From Mycobacterium sp. (lineage in GTDB: Bacteria > Actinomycetota > Actinomycetes > Mycobacteriales > Mycobacteriaceae), in the NCBI GenBank assembly GCA_020438915.1, contig JAGQTR010000019.1, positions 1-5,267 of the forward strand: a stretch of DNA of 5,267 nucleotides. Direction: 5' to 3'. Shown one piece after another: positions 5,028 to 5,267 of the stretch. Both the position numbers and the translations under genes were made by a program. The notes beneath the pieces are model-generated. The model was not told the DNA's origin. It saw nothing but the letters and a program-made list of their open reading frames with translations, and did not search any database. The stretch's first letter is position 1, and each line of letters starts with the position of its first letter.

Positions 5028-5052
5028 GCCTGAACGACAGCTGGCACAGGAG
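5021..5052 (+). promoter_or_regulatory. Sequestrator hairpin and ileS ribosome-binding site
   Basis: GTGCC (5026-5030) pairs with GGCAC (5043-5047) across a 12-base loop, and TCC (5021-5023) can pair with GGA (5049-5051) of the Shine-Dalgarno AGGAG (5048-5052). AGGAG lies 10 bases before the GTG start of ileS. The left strand of this hairpin overlaps the right strand of the antisequestrator, so the two are mutually exclusive. Confidence 0.75.
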
Positions 5053-5062
5053 ACGTACCGAC

Positions 5063-5267
5063 GTGACCGCCTATCCGAAGCCGGGCGCCGGGGCGCCCAA
5101 GTTCCCGGTGCTCGAAGCCGAGGTACTGGACTACTGGGCCGGCGACGACACCTTCCGCGCAAGCATCGACCGCCGCGAGGGCGCGCCGGAGTATGTGTTC
5201 TACGACGGGCCACCATTCGCCAACGGGCTCCCGCACTACGGACACCTGCTCACCGGATACGTCAAGG
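5063..5267 (+). CDS. ileS: Isoleucyl-tRNA synthetase, N-terminal part (3' end outside window)
   Basis: The first 68 codons of a cytosolic class Ia aminoacyl-tRNA synthetase that charges tRNA-Ile with isoleucine; the complete actinobacterial enzyme is about 1,040 residues. The start is GTG 5063, supported by AGGAG 10 bases upstream and by its fit to the known N-terminal sequence of mycobacterial IleS. Visible motifs are LEAEVLDYW (17-25), the FYDGPPFANG stretch (46-55) that lines the Ile-AMP site, and the HIGH signature in the form H58-Y59-G60-H61. The GLPHYGH form is that of the eukaryote-like (type 2) IleS found in actinobacteria, not the SIHIGH form of E. coli-type enzymes. Expression is under the T-box leader immediately upstream. 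The reading frame is intact as far as seen. Confidence 0.96.
   Translation, partial: MTAYPKPGAGAPKFPVLEAEVLDYWAGDDTFRASIDRREGAPEYVFYDGPPFANGLPHYGHLLTGYVK

Larger units (their letters stand above)
4835..5062 (+). promoter_or_regulatory. ileS T-box riboswitch, actinobacterial translational type with ultrashort Stem I
   Basis: A tRNA-sensing leader RNA that controls translation of isoleucyl-tRNA synthetase. The diagnostic T-box consensus GGGTGGTACCGCG is at 4983-4995. Stem I is a short hairpin, CCGG (4848-4851) and CCGG (4858-4861), with loop CCATCA carrying the AUC isoleucine specifier at 4854-4856. The conserved block from CCCAGTAG to GAACGGG (4913-4931) fits the Stem II/IIA-B region of ileS leaders. 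Stem III is a perfect 7-bp hairpin (GCGCACC 4961-4967, GGTGCGC 4971-4977). There is no U-run after the last hairpin; a sequestrator covers the ribosome site instead, so control is translational. Uncharged tRNA-Ile should pair its anticodon with AUC and its NCCA end with UGGU (4986-4989), stabilise the antisequestrator and expose the ribosome site. Exact 5' end is inferred. Confidence 0.95.

Noticed and set aside
4936..5052. Intrinsic (Rho-independent) terminator in the ileS leader
   Set aside because: Strong hairpins exist but none is followed by a U-run; the last hairpin hides the ribosome site, so the T-box acts on translation.
4344..5216. A 290-codon minus-strand frame across the condensation-like gene, the T-box and ileS
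   Set aside because: It runs through a structured RNA and a conserved synthetase start, and its composition is Arg-rich without motifs.

Overview
The window is a high-GC actinobacterial chromosome segment that reads as Mycobacterium or Mycolicibacterium. The reasons are the mutB-meaB-lipL gene order, a LipL-type esterase very like the tuberculosis protein, TANNNT-type -10 boxes placed 6-7 nt before start codons (leaderless genes), and an actinobacterial ileS leader with an ultrashort Stem I T-box. Species cannot be fixed from this stretch. Compared with M. tuberculosis as I remember it, mazEF4 is absent between mutB and meaB and ileS lies close to lipL, so the genome is more likely a non-tuberculous, environmental type.

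Layout. Positions 1-576 (+) hold the C-terminal quarter of methylmalonyl-CoA mutase large subunit with its cobalamin-binding domain. Its stop codon touches the start of meaB (577-1572, +), the GTPase chaperone of that mutase. A 54-bp gap containing a 12-bp perfect palindrome precedes lipL (1627-2922, +), a serine esterase of the beta-lactamase fold. On the other strand and convergent with lipL is a two-gene operon read right to left: a small helix-turn-helix protein (about 3702-4073, -) followed 21 bp later by a seven-helix membrane protein (2946-3680, -). Divergent from it is a 200-residue protein (4206-4808, +) resembling the C-terminal half of a nonribosomal peptide synthetase condensation domain without the HHxxxDG catalytic motif. 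The last block is the ileS T-box riboswitch (about 4835-5062) and the first 68 codons of ileS (5063 onward, +).

How the parts work together. mutB and meaB form one metabolic unit: mutase plus its B12-protecting G protein, used in propionate, cholesterol and branched-chain catabolism. ileS is controlled by its own leader, which senses uncharged tRNA-Ile through an AUC specifier and frees or hides the ribosome-binding site. The central block (HTH protein, membrane protein, condensation-like protein) is the least understood. Its two transcripts appear leaderless and divergent from a 132-bp region rich in inverted repeats, which suggests local control by the HTH protein. No tRNA or rRNA gene, CRISPR array, insertion sequence or intrinsic terminator was seen.
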